A DNA stretch of 64,000 nucleotides from contig NZ_RZNF01000012.1 in NCBI RefSeq assembly GCF_003992725.1, forward strand, positions 806,001 through 870,000, in the 5' to 3' direction. The position numbers and the translations under genes are program-made. The notes beneath the pieces are model-generated. The model was not told where the DNA came from. It did no database searches and saw only the letters and a program-made list of their open reading frames with translations. Origin of the DNA: Rhodomicrobium lacus (GTDB lineage Bacteria; Pseudomonadota; Alphaproteobacteria; Rhizobiales; Rhodomicrobiaceae). This document shows positions 8,355 to 16,769 of this stretch, piece after piece (position 1 is the first letter of the stretch; each line of letters opens with the position of its first letter).

Positions 8355-9281
8355 TTATGAAGCAACGGTGATGCTGTCTTTGAGCGCGCCGAGAACCTCT
8401 TCCATGTGATCGAAAATCCAGTAGTGGCCAGCGCCGACAACCCGCACGGGCCTGCATTGCGGCACAAGCGCGCCGAGGTGCAACGCCGCCGAAACCGGCA
8501 CGTTCCGGTCCGCCAGCCCCTGCCACAGCAGGAATGGCGTCTTGATCGCCTCGAATGAAATATTCCAGGGCTCGGAAAAGAGCCTGAACTCCTGCACGAC
8601 GCCGCGAATGCCGGGCCGAATGCCCTCGATAACGCCCGCCAGAACATTCGCCTTGACCTCGGGCCGCGACAGGATCGGGGCGTCCGCTGGCCCCGCGCGG
8701 CGCATGAGCCCGCGAAACATGGCGTCGGGCGCGGCATTGAACAGCGCGCGGCTCAACGAGAAGACGCCCGTCATCGCAAGTGCATATTGTGGCATGGAGC
8801 GGAAGAAGATCGCTTCGCCGCGCGGCAGGGTCGGCGGGCCTTCGGGCGGGCAGAGCGGGCCGACGGGGCTGACAAGCGCCGTGGCGATCACACGCTCGGG
8901 CAGAAGCGCTGCGCTCGCGGCTGCATACGGCCCGCCGCCGGAGACACCCGCGACCGCGAACCGCTCGATGTTGAGATGATCCGCGAGAGCCGCGACATCG
9001 CCCGGCCAGTCGACGAGCTTTCTCTTCGACTGAAAGTCGGAGAAACCGAAGCCCGGGCGGTCGGGCGATATGAGGCGAAGGCCGAGCCTTCGCGCGGGCG
9101 CGTCTGCGAGGCGATACATGAGCCGCGAACCGGGCGTGCCGTGAAACACGAAAACGGGAGCCCCCAACTGGTCCCCATATTCGGCCCAGGCGAGCTTGCG
9201 GCCCCCGGCAAGCGCCAGCGTTCGCGGTTCATTCGCCGGAATGGCGTTATCGGCCTGCCGGGTGCTGGTTGCAAAAGCCAT
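8355..9281 (-). CDS. Alpha/beta-fold hydrolase
   Basis: This 308-residue hydrolase of the esterase/epoxide-hydrolase-like superfamily has an HGTPGSR oxyanion-hole motif near residue 50 and a nucleophile elbow GVSGGGPYAA. A conserved SPDRPGFGFSD strand is present, and the catalytic His is in GAGHYWIFDH near the C-terminus. The start at 9281 is preceded by GGAAGG; an in-frame ATG at 9353 lacks such a site. There is no signal peptide, so it is cytoplasmic. The substrate is unknown. The rhomboid gene follows closely on the same strand. Confidence 0.9.
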   Translation of the reverse strand: MAFATSTRQADNAIPANEPRTLALAGGRKLAWAEYGDQLGAPVFVFHGTPGSRLMYRLADAPARRLGLRLISPDRPGFGFSDFQSKRKLVDWPGDVAALADHLNIERFAVAGVSGGGPYAAASAALLPERVIATALVSPVGPLCPPEGPPTLPRGEAIFFRSMPQYALAMTGVFSLSRALFNAAPDAMFRGLMRRAGPADAPILSRPEVKANVLAGVIEGIRPGIRGVVQEFRLFSEPWNISFEAIKTPFLLWQGLADRNVPVSAALHLGALVPQCRPVRVVGAGHYWIFDHMEEVLGALKDSITVAS

Positions 9282-9390
9282 GATGCGCCTTCCGGTTGAA
9301 ACATCGCGAGCGGATTTAAATATTAGAAAAAAGCCCCGCCCCATGGCGGACAATCTCGGAATGTTAGCACATCATGACAAGGAGAAAACG

Positions 9391-9897
9391 ATGGCTGACG
9401 AAGGTTCGAGCAACGGTCGCGGCGCCGCGACCGCGCGCTACGGAGACCCGTTTCAATCGTTTCGGTCCGAAATGGACCGGCTTTTTGAAAACTTTCTGTC
9501 GGGAGTGCCGCAACTGGTGGGCTTCCCGCAGCGCGCATCGGCAGGTCACGGGCTGACGCCGTCTTTCGATGTGAAGGAGACGGACAAGGACTTCGTGGTG
9601 AAAGCGGATCTGCCGGGCATCGACGAGAAAGACCTGCAACTGACGGTGCACGACGGTCAGCTTCGCATCAGCGGGGAGAAGAAGAGCGAGACGTCGGAGG
9701 AGCACGAGAACTACTATGTGAAGGAGCGCAGCTTCGGCTCTTTCACGCGCACTGTCCGGCTGCCCGACACGGTCGATGAAGACAAGGTCGAAGCGACCTT
9801 CGACAAGGGTGTGCTTAAGGTCACCCTGACGAAGAAGGACGACCACATAAAGCCGCAGAAGAAGATCGAAATCAAAAGCGGTCCGGCGTCTGCCTAG
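9391..9897 (+). CDS. Small heat shock protein, Hsp20 family
   Basis: This 168-residue protein is an ATP-independent holdase chaperone. The alpha-crystallin domain runs from about residue 60 (TPSFDVKETDKDFVVKADLP) through the conserved LRISGEKK strand to the signature GVLKVTLTK. Upstream is a variable Gly/Phe-containing N-terminal arm, and downstream a basic C-terminal tail. AAGGAGAAAACG gives a good ribosome-binding site before the ATG. The last codon lies inside a palindromic repeat (9894-9953) that may act as its transcription end. I see no ROSE-type thermometer that I could defend. Confidence 0.95.
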   Translation: MADEGSSNGRGAATARYGDPFQSFRSEMDRLFENFLSGVPQLVGFPQRASAGHGLTPSFDVKETDKDFVVKADLPGIDEKDLQLTVHDGQLRISGEKKSETSEEHENYYVKERSFGSFTRTVRLPDTVDEDKVEATFDKGVLKVTLTKKDDHIKPQKKIEIKSGPASA

Positions 9898-9953
9898 TGG
9901 TCCGATCCCGACGTTTGCATCCTTTGCCGGGCAAATGTCGGGATCGAAAGGAC
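9894..9953. repeat. Palindromic intergenic repeat, type A (short copy)
   Basis: CTAGTGGTCCGATCCCGAC...GTCGGGATCGAAAGGAC forms a long hairpin and overlaps the hsp20 stop codon. The arms match those of the element at 25917-25994 (GGTCCG, CCGAC, TTTGCATCC, GCAA, TGTCGG, AATCGAAAGGAC), so this is a dispersed REP-like family rather than a one-off terminator. Confidence 0.75.
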
Positions 9954-10095
9954 ACGCGACAGAAGGCGGGTGGCGGCCTCTGCGCCGCTATTTCATGGTT
10001 TGTTTCGCTCCTTGAAGTTTCGTTAGAAGTTTATCCACACGGCGCCCTTGACACTTTGGCACAAAAAGGGAACATTTGGGGATCATAACGCGTAT

Positions 10096-12417
10096 ATGTC
10101 ACAGAGTTTGGACGCTTCGATGCCGATCCCGATTTCACGCCAGATATGGGAAGCCAAGTATCGTTTTTCGCCCGCCGGTGGCGAGCCCGAGCGATCCGTT
10201 GCTGAAACCTTCGCGCGCGTGGCAAGGGCCGCCGCCGCTGCGGAACCCGAAGCCAGACGAAAGGAGTGGGAGAAGCGCTTTCTCGATGCGATGACGGATT
10301 TCGCCTTCATGCCGGCGGGACGCATCCTAGCTGGCGCCGGCACCGGCCGCGAAGTCACCTTGTTCAACTGTTTCGTCATGGGAGAGATCGGCGACGACAT
10401 GGGCTCGATCTTTACCCATGTTCGCGAGGCCGCGCTGACGCTTCAGCAGGGCGGCGGCATCGGGCACGACTTTTCCACGCTGCGGCCAAAAGGCGCGCCC
10501 GTGAAAGGGGTGGGCGCGGATGCGTCCGGCCCGGTCAGCTTCATGGATGTGTGGGATGCGATGTGCAGGACGATCATGTCCGCCGGATCGCGTCGCGGCG
10601 CCATGATGGGCACGCTCCGCTGCGATCATCCCGACATCGAAGCCTTCATAGAAGCGAAGGCCGACCCGGCGCGTCTCAGAAACTTCAATCTTTCGGTACT
10701 CGTGACAGACGCTTTCATGGAGGCGGTCAAGGCGGATGCGCGCTGGCCGCTCATGTTCGGAGGCACCCTGTTTCGGGAGGTCAGCGCCCGGGGCCTTTGG
10801 CTGAAGATCATGCGCAGCGCCTACGACTATGCTGAACCGGGCGTGATCTTCATCGACCGCGTCAACGCCGCGAACAACCTTGCCTGGTGCGAAACGATTT
10901 CGGCGACAAATCCATGCGGCGAACAGCCATTGCCCCCCTACGGCGCGTGCCTACTCGGCTCGATCAATCTCGCAGCGCTCATCGAAAGGCCCTTTGAAAC
11001 CGAGGCCCGGCTTGACGAGGCGCGCCTTGGAAGGCTCGTGCCCGTCGCGGTGCGCCTTCTCGATAACATCATCGACGTCTCGCGCTATCCGCTGCCGCCG
11101 CAGGAGCGCGAAGCGAAGGCGAAGCGGCGCATTGGCCTTGGCGTCACCGGGCTGGCGGATGCGCTGGTTTTCTGTGGTGCGCATTATGGCGAGGAGAGCG
11201 GACGAGCGCTCGCTGCGTCATGGATGGCGCGCATTTCGCAACTGGCGTACGAGGCGAGCGCCGCACTTGCGAAGGAGAAGGGCGCGTTTTCGCTGTTCGA
11301 CGCCGATGCCTTCCTGGCGCGGCCCTTCCCCGCCTCGCTTCCGCCGTCACTGCAAAAGGCCATCCGGCAACACGGCGTCCGCAACGGCGTTCTCACCTCG
11401 ATCGCGCCGACGGGGACCATTTCGCTTCTCGCAGGCAATGTGTCGAGCGGCGTGGAGCCCATCTTCGATTTCGAATTCAGTCGCCGGGTCCTTCAGCCCG
11501 ATGGCTCCGCGCGCCACGAAACGGTTGACGATTATGCGGTGCGCGTCTTCCGCGAAATGCGAGGCAGCGCGCCGCTGCCGCCCGCCTTCGTCGCGGCGCG
11601 GGAATTGACGCCCGCTCAACATATCGAAATGCAGGCCGCGCTTCAGCATCATGTCGATGCTTCGATATCCAAGACGGTCAACTGTCCGGCTTCCATCCGG
11701 TTCGAGGACTTCGAGATGCTGTATGCCGATGCCTGGCGCCTGGGCCTCAAGGGGTGCACCGCATATCGCCCTAACGCGGTGACGGGGGAGGTTCTCGCTT
11801 CCGCGCCCGCGGCGATCGGCGAGCCGCCTGCCCAGCCCGCGCTTCCGCTCGCTGCTGCCCCGCCGTATGAGGTCCAAGCTGTTGAACCGTTGCCTCGTCC
11901 GCGCGAACCCGTGCTTTCGGGCTTCACCTACAAGCTGAAATGGCCCGGCTCGGACCACGCGATATATGTCACCATCAACGACAGCATCGAGGACGGCGAG
12001 CGCCGCCCCTTCGAGATCTTCATCAACTCCAAAAACCTTGAGCACTACGCCTGGACGGTCGCCCTTACGCGCATGATCAGCGCCATTTTCCGCCGCGGCG
12101 GTGACGTGGGGTTCGTGGTCGAGGAGCTCAAGGCGGTTTTCGATCCAAGAGGTGGCGCGTGGATGGACGGGCGGTACGTCCCGAGCCTCCTTGCCGCCAT
12201 CGGCGATATCGTCGAGCGGCATTTCATCCATATCGGCTTTCATGGCGGGCCGTCCGAGCCCGACCGGCTCAAAGTCCCTATCGGGCCGCAAGACGACGTC
12301 CAGAACGGCGCGCGGATCCCTCTGACGAATCTCTGTCCGAAATGCGGGGCGCCGGGGATGATCTCGCAGGAAGGATGCCGCACCTGCCGTGTCTGCGGGT
12401 TCTCCACATGCAATTGA
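10096..12417 (+). CDS. nrdJ: Adenosylcobalamin-dependent ribonucleotide reductase (class II)
   Basis: This 773-residue enzyme reduces ribonucleotides to deoxyribonucleotides using B12 as the radical source, with or without oxygen. Motifs include PAGRILAGAGTGREVTLFNC near the N-terminus, GGGIGHDFSTLRPKG, the active-site NPCGEQPLPPYGACLLGSIN, and APTGTISLLAGNVSSG. The C-terminal ~150 residues form the extra domain seen in short NrdJ proteins. They end in CPKCGAPGM...CRTCRVCGFSTCN, a Zn-ribbon-like segment that carries the redox cysteines that re-reduce the active site. I chose the ATG at 10096; a longer in-frame start at 10048 overlaps a likely -35 TTGACA. No cobalamin riboswitch or clear NrdR box is visible upstream. 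Confidence 0.95.
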   Translation: MSQSLDASMPIPISRQIWEAKYRFSPAGGEPERSVAETFARVARAAAAAEPEARRKEWEKRFLDAMTDFAFMPAGRILAGAGTGREVTLFNCFVMGEIGDDMGSIFTHVREAALTLQQGGGIGHDFSTLRPKGAPVKGVGADASGPVSFMDVWDAMCRTIMSAGSRRGAMMGTLRCDHPDIEAFIEAKADPARLRNFNLSVLVTDAFMEAVKADARWPLMFGGTLFREVSARGLWLKIMRSAYDYAEPGVIFIDRVNAANNLAWCETISATNPCGEQPLPPYGACLLGSINLAALIERPFETEARLDEARLGRLVPVAVRLLDNIIDVSRYPLPPQEREAKAKRRIGLGVTGLADALVFCGAHYGEESGRALAASWMARISQLAYEASAALAKEKGAFSLFDADAFLARPFPASLPPSLQKAIRQHGVRNGVLTSIAPTGTISLLAGNVSSGVEPIFDFEFSRRVLQPDGSARHETVDDYAVRVFREMRGSAPLPPAFVAARELTPAQHIEMQAALQHHVDASISKTVNCPASIRFEDFEMLYADAWRLGLKGCTAYRPNAVTGEVLASAPAAIGEPPAQPALPLAAAPPYEVQAVEPLPRPREPVLSGFTYKLKWPGSDHAIYVTINDSIEDGERRPFEIFINSKNLEHYAWTVALTRMISAIFRRGGDVGFVVEELKAVFDPRGGAWMDGRYVPSLLAAIGDIVERHFIHIGFHGGPSEPDRLKVPIGPQDDVQNGARIPLTNLCPKCGAPGMISQEGCRTCRVCGFSTCN

Positions 12418-12518
12418 AACAGCTCTCTGCCCGTCGGGTGTTCGACCTTTGCGCAACTTGCTCTGGGATAGCCAATCAAACATAAATAGCGCTGAAAAAG
12501 CGCATCGTGGAGGACGTC

Positions 12519-14465
12519 ATGACGGGCAAAATTTATCCGGTCTCCGAGGCCTGGAGCAGCTCGGCCTATATTGATGAAAACAAGTATCGCGCGCTCTACG
12601 AGCAGAGCGTAAGCGATCCCGAAGGCTTCTGGGGTGAACAGGCCGCCCGCATCGACTGGATCAAGCCCTTCACGAAGGTCAAGAACACGTCCTACGACCC
12701 GCATAACGTTTCAATCAAGTGGTTTGAAGATGGATCGCTGAACGTCGCGGCAAACTGCATCGATCGCCATCTTGAAACGCGCGGCGATCAGGTCGCCATC
12801 ATATGGGAAGGCGACGAGCCGAACCTGGATCTCAAGATCACCTACCGCGAGCTTCACGACCGCGTCAGCCGCTTCGCCAACGTGCTGAAGAAGCACGGCG
12901 TCAAGAAGGGCGACCGTGTCACGATCTACCTCCCGATGATCCCCGAGGCGGCTTACGCGATGCTTGCCTGCGCGCGCATCGGCGCGATCCATTCAGTCGT
13001 TTTCGGCGGGTTCTCGCCGGACAGTCTTGCGAGCCGCATTGTCGACTGCGATTCGAGCGTCGTCATCACGGCGGACGAGGGCGTGCGTGGCGGTCGCAAG
13101 GTTGCGCTCAAGGCAAACGCGGACAAGGCACTGGAAAAATGCCCGAGCGTGGAACGCGTGCTTGTGGTGAAACGCACCAATTCTCCCGTCGGCTGGACTG
13201 CGGGCCGCGATTTCTGGCTGGCGGAAGAAATGGAATCCGTGTCCGCGGATTGCCCGCCTGAGGAAATCAACGCGGAAGACCCACTGTTCATTCTCTATAC
13301 GTCCGGCTCGACGGGGCAGCCGAAAGGTGTGCTTCACACTTCCGGCGGCTACCTCGTCTATGCTTCGCTGACCCATCAGTACATCTTCGATTACAAGGAT
13401 GGCGATATCTACTGGTGCACGGCGGATGTGGGATGGGTCACCGGCCACAGCTACATTCTCTACGGTCCGCTCGCGAACGGCGCAACGACGGTCATGTTCG
13501 AGGGCGTACCGAATTATCCCACCGCGTCCCGCTTCTGGGACGTCATCGACAAGCATCAGGTGAACACGTTCTACACAGCGCCGACGGCCATTCGCGCGCT
13601 GATGGGCGCCGGCGACGAACTCGTCAAGAAGACGAGCCGCAAGTCGTTAAGACTGCTGGGGAGCGTCGGTGAGCCGATCAATCCCGAAGCCTGGGAATGG
13701 TATTATCACGTCGTCGGTGAACAGCGCTGCCCCATCGTCGACACCTGGTGGCAGACGGAAACCGGCGGCATTCTCATCAGCGCGCTCCCCGGCGCCATCG
13801 CCCTTAAGCCCGGCTCGGCCACGCTGCCGTTCTTCGGCGTGAAACCCGCGCTCGTGACGCCTGACGGCCAGAACATCGAAGGCGCCGGCGAGGGCAACCT
13901 TGTCATCACCGATTCGTGGCCCGGTCAGATGCGCACCGTCTACAAGGACCACACGCGTTTCGTGCAGACCTATTTCTCGTCTTATCCCGGCACCTACTTT
14001 ACCGGCGACGGCTGCCGTCGCGACGAAGACGGCTATTACTGGATCACCGGCCGCGTCGACGACGTGATCAACGTGGCGGGGCACCGCATGGGTACGGCGG
14101 AGGTCGAGTCGGCGCTTGTGGCTCATCCCAAGGTGGCGGAAGCGGCTTGCGTGGGGTATCCTCACAGCCTCAAAGGTCAGGGCATCTATGTCTACGTCAC
14201 CCTGATGGAGGGCATCGAGCCGACCGAGGCGGTCCGTACCGAATTGCGCAATTGGGTTCGGCAGGAAATCGGACCGATCGCGACGCCGGATCTTATCCAG
14301 TTCGCGCCGGGTTTGCCGAAAACGCGCTCGGGCAAGATCATGCGCCGTATCCTGCGCAAGATCGCGGAAGACGACTTCTCCAACCTGGGTGACACGTCGA
14401 CACTCGCTGAACCTGGCGTCGTGTCCGATCTCATCGAGAACCGCATGAACAAGGCCGTCGCCTGA
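12519..14465 (+). CDS. acs: Acetyl-CoA synthetase
   Basis: This 648-residue enzyme activates acetate to acetyl-CoA through acetyl-AMP, and its length is that of the family. It has the AMP-binding P-loop [11 protein letters not shown], the acetate-pocket segment [22 protein letters not shown], and the hinge and C-terminal domain with the conserved Lys in [17 protein letters not shown]. That Lys is normally acetylated to switch the enzyme off. GGAGG lies six bases before the ATG at 12519; a GTG at 12507 is less likely because it would include that ribosome-binding site. A strong hairpin follows the stop. Confidence 0.97.
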   Translation: MTGKIYPVSEAWSSSAYIDENKYRALYEQSVSDPEGFWGEQAARIDWIKPFTKVKNTSYDPHNVSIKWFEDGSLNVAANCIDRHLETRGDQVAIIWEGDEPNLDLKITYRELHDRVSRFANVLKKHGVKKGDRVTIYLPMIPEAAYAMLACARIGAIHSVVFGGFSPDSLASRIVDCDSSVVITADEGVRGGRKVALKANADKALEKCPSVERVLVVKRTNSPVGWTAGRDFWLAEEMESVSADCPPEEINAEDPLFILYTSGSTGQPKGVLHTSGGYLVYASLTHQYIFDYKDGDIYWCTADVGWVTGHSYILYGPLANGATTVMFEGVPNYPTASRFWDVIDKHQVNTFYTAPTAIRALMGAGDELVKKTSRKSLRLLGSVGEPINPEAWEWYYHVVGEQRCPIVDTWWQTETGGILISALPGAIALKPGSATLPFFGVKPALVTPDGQNIEGAGEGNLVITDSWPGQMRTVYKDHTRFVQTYFSSYPGTYFTGDGCRRDEDGYYWITGRVDDVINVAGHRMGTAEVESALVAHPKVAEAACVGYPHSLKGQGIYVYVTLMEGIEPTEAVRTELRNWVRQEIGPIATPDLIQFAPGLPKTRSGKIMRRILRKIAEDDFSNLGDTSTLAEPGVVSDLIENRMNKAVA

Positions 14466-14467
14466 TT

Positions 14468-14504
14468 GAATGCGGGGGCGGCAAAAGCTCGCCCCCCCGC
14501 ATTC
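14468..14504 (+). terminator. Strong hairpin after acs
   Basis: GAATGCGGGGGCG and CGCCCCCCCGCATTC pair around GCAAAAGCT, giving a stem of about 13 bp with one unpaired base. There is no T-run, so this is either a Rho-assisted or mRNA-stabilising 3' end. Confidence 0.65.
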
Positions 14505-15086
14505 CAGCTGAGCCTTGCGCGGAGCTGTTACTTCAGGGCCACGGCGTTCCGCGAGAAGCGTTCTTGGCCGAGCCAACGCATGCATTTCCGCTCGAATCCG
14601 GTTAATAGGCAGGCCGTGGATGACATTGGAAAGAGCCATGCCTGAGCGGAACTTCGATAATGCAGACGTCAGAGCGAATCTGGGCTTTCGCCCCACACTT
14701 CTGACCCCTGTCATGGAACGAAACGCGCTGGAAAGCAGCGACGTTGAAGACTTTCTCTCGGTCCGCCTCTCTGCAGCGGAGGAATCCGGCGAAGGTGTGA
14801 CAGAGCTCTGGCTTAGTTGACCCCCAGCGCGGCCACTCGCGGCGTGCATCGAAGAGCCGAGAGCGCGTCTGGAACAGTGAAGCGGTTCGGGGCGCGCGAC
14901 AGAGCAAAAAGATGAAGCGAGCTTTTGCTTCGATCAAAAGCGAGATGCTCGGCGTGCTTCGCAGTGGATCAGCCCGCGTCAAGTCGGCATCGATCTGACG
15001 CAGGCAAGGTGAGCGCCAATATAATCTGCGCGTCATAAATCTACGGCGTCGTGGGGCGTCCGACATACACCGTGACGCCGTAAATC
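14505..15086. other. Intergenic stretch, no supported gene
   Basis: Roughly 580 bases lie between acs and the crotonase. The only frame with slightly protein-like composition begins with the ATG at 14638 (60 codons on the plus strand, ending at 14820, beginning MPERNFDNADVRANLGF), after GGAAAG. I cannot relate it to any family and would not call it a gene. Opposite-strand frames look like shadow translation. Confidence 0.5.
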
Positions 15087-15905
15087 TCACGAGCCTGTCC
15101 ATTCCGGTGTACGCTTTTCTATAAAGGCACCGATGCCCTCTTCAGCGTCGCGCGTGAGCATGTTTTCCACCATCACTTGAGCCGTGTAATCATACGCGGC
15201 CGCGAGCGGCATCTCGGCTTGTGCGTAGAACGCCTTCTTGCCGATAGACAGCGTCAGCGGCGACTTCGCGGCGATCTTCTGCGCCACGGCGAGCGCCGCC
15301 GGAAGAACCTCCGCGTCCGGCACCAGCCAGTTGACGAGGCCGAGGTCCTTGGCGCGCGCCGCGTCGATCATATCGCCGAGCAGCAGCATTTCCATCGCCG
15401 CCTTGCGCGAAACGTTGCGCGTCAGCGCGACCATCGGCGTGGAGCAGAAAAGACCGATATTGACCCCCGGTGTTGCGAATTGCGCGTGGTCGCCCGCAAC
15501 CGCCAGATCGCAGCTCGCGACAAGCTGGCAGCCTGCGGCGGTCGCGATCCCGCCCACCGCCGCGATGACCGGCTTCGGACAGTCCACGATGGCCTGCATC
15601 AGCGCCGCACACGCGCTCATCGTCTGGTCGAAAAACGCGCGGCCCCGATCCGCATCCGCGCGGTGGGCGGTGAGTTCCTTCAGGTCGTGCCCGGCTGAGA
15701 ACGCTGGCGGCGCGCCCGCGAGCACGATTGCCGCCACCTCGCGATTGGAACCCTCCGCCGCGATGGCGTCATGCAGCGCCGCGATGAGGCCGAGCGAAAG
15801 GCTGTTGCGCGCCCTCGGCCGGTTCATGGTGAGGATCGAGATGTTGCCCCGCCGCTCGGTGAGAAGCAGCGGCTCGGGCGTGTCCGGTGTCTGTGTCGCG
15901 GTCAT
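15087..15905 (-). CDS. Crotonase-fold protein of the ECHDC3 type
   Basis: This 272-residue member of the enoyl-CoA hydratase/isomerase superfamily has the CoA-binding and oxyanion elements FSAGHDLKEL and GGIATAAGCQLVASCDLAVA. At the two positions where classical hydratases carry catalytic Glu, it reads Gln (AAGCQLV) and Gly (ATPGVNIGLFCSTP). Both signatures match the ECHDC3 branch found from alphaproteobacteria to animal mitochondria. A simple 2-enoyl-CoA hydratase activity is therefore unlikely, although automatic annotation would say 'enoyl-CoA hydratase'. It stands alone, with no beta-oxidation genes next to it. Confidence 0.88.
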   Translation of the reverse strand: MTATQTPDTPEPLLLTERRGNISILTMNRPRARNSLSLGLIAALHDAIAAEGSNREVAAIVLAGAPPAFSAGHDLKELTAHRADADRGRAFFDQTMSACAALMQAIVDCPKPVIAAVGGIATAAGCQLVASCDLAVAGDHAQFATPGVNIGLFCSTPMVALTRNVSRKAAMEMLLLGDMIDAARAKDLGLVNWLVPDAEVLPAALAVAQKIAAKSPLTLSIGKKAFYAQAEMPLAAAYDYTAQVMVENMLTRDAEEGIGAFIEKRTPEWTGS

Positions 15906-16030
15906 GCGTTTCGTCTCCCTTTTTCGGGAGAGTAAAGCGAACCGCCGCCGCGCGGAAACACGACTACGTCAGCGGAACGGGGCAAGCGGATCGCTGGCTA
16001 TGGAAAGCAGGGTCGCCGATCCCGCGGTGC

Positions 16031-16750
16031 CTACGCCTTTTTGAGCGATTTCCTATCTCGGTCCGCGATGGCTTCCGTCTTTGCGGACGGCAACTTTGCA
16101 TATAATTCGTCGATTTGCTTCGGGCGATAGAGGAGATCTTCCACGATTATATTCACAAGCTCAAAGAGTACAGCCGCTGTCTCGCGATCGTCCTTGATGT
16201 TCATTAATCCCGGATGCACGGCCTCGTTTCCGATAACGCGGACAACATCGAGCGCCTTTTGAATGTCGCGGCGAAGATCATGCTTCACCAACTCGGCAAT
16301 TGCTTCATTGATTCCGAGTTGCTTTCCGAGCTTGTGATTGCATAACTTCTGCACGCAAAGACGCAATAGAGCGGCGGCCCCCCTTGGTGAGGCATTCAAG
16401 ATGCTCCGCGCTTCTTCGAAGTCCAACTTGACGTCGTCGGGCATCGCTTGGTGGGGAGAAATTTCATATCGCTGGGCGGGATATATCAGCTCGTCCGCGC
16501 GCCAAAGCGCAGTGTCGTGGCAGCTTGCACACTGACTAGCATAGAGATTGGCGAAATACATTTTTGCAGAATAATCGTCCATCAATACAGAAACATGTAT
16601 TCTCGGATTGACCGGTCGGTGCAGCTTTGGAACAGAATGAGTGACAAATAGCGTTCCGGCGCCAAACCACATCTGGTCAGCAAAAGTCCCACAGTGAGGA
16701 CAATTGAATGCCTTTTTGTCTATAGAAGGCGCTACATAATTCGTCTGCAT
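16031..16750 (-). CDS. DUF4145 domain protein with N-terminal zinc ribbon
   Basis: This protein has 239 residues. CPHCG at residues ~18-22 pairs with CASCHDTALW near residue 75 to form a likely zinc ribbon. The DUF4145 helical domain follows, with LDFEEARSILNASPRGAAAL, then LCVQKLCNHK and the hallmark VRVIGNEAVHPGLMNI. Similar domains (HEPN-like, with an R/N-x-x-x-x-H type motif) occur in restriction and other defence loci, and also as free-standing genes. Base composition is visibly lower in G+C than the neighbours, and it sits alone between two conserved genes, which suggests acquisition. Its biochemical function is unknown. Confidence 0.85.
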   Translation of the reverse strand: MQTNYVAPSIDKKAFNCPHCGTFADQMWFGAGTLFVTHSVPKLHRPVNPRIHVSVLMDDYSAKMYFANLYASQCASCHDTALWRADELIYPAQRYEISPHQAMPDDVKLDFEEARSILNASPRGAAALLRLCVQKLCNHKLGKQLGINEAIAELVKHDLRRDIQKALDVVRVIGNEAVHPGLMNIKDDRETAAVLFELVNIIVEDLLYRPKQIDELYAKLPSAKTEAIADRDRKSLKKA

Positions 16751-16769
16751 CTATCCCCCAATCAATAAA

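Noticed and set aside
10000-10095. Cobalamin riboswitch or NrdR box before nrdJ
   Set aside because: No B12-box or paired NrdR palindromes are recognisable. Only a plausible -35 (TTGACA at 10048) is present, without a good -10.
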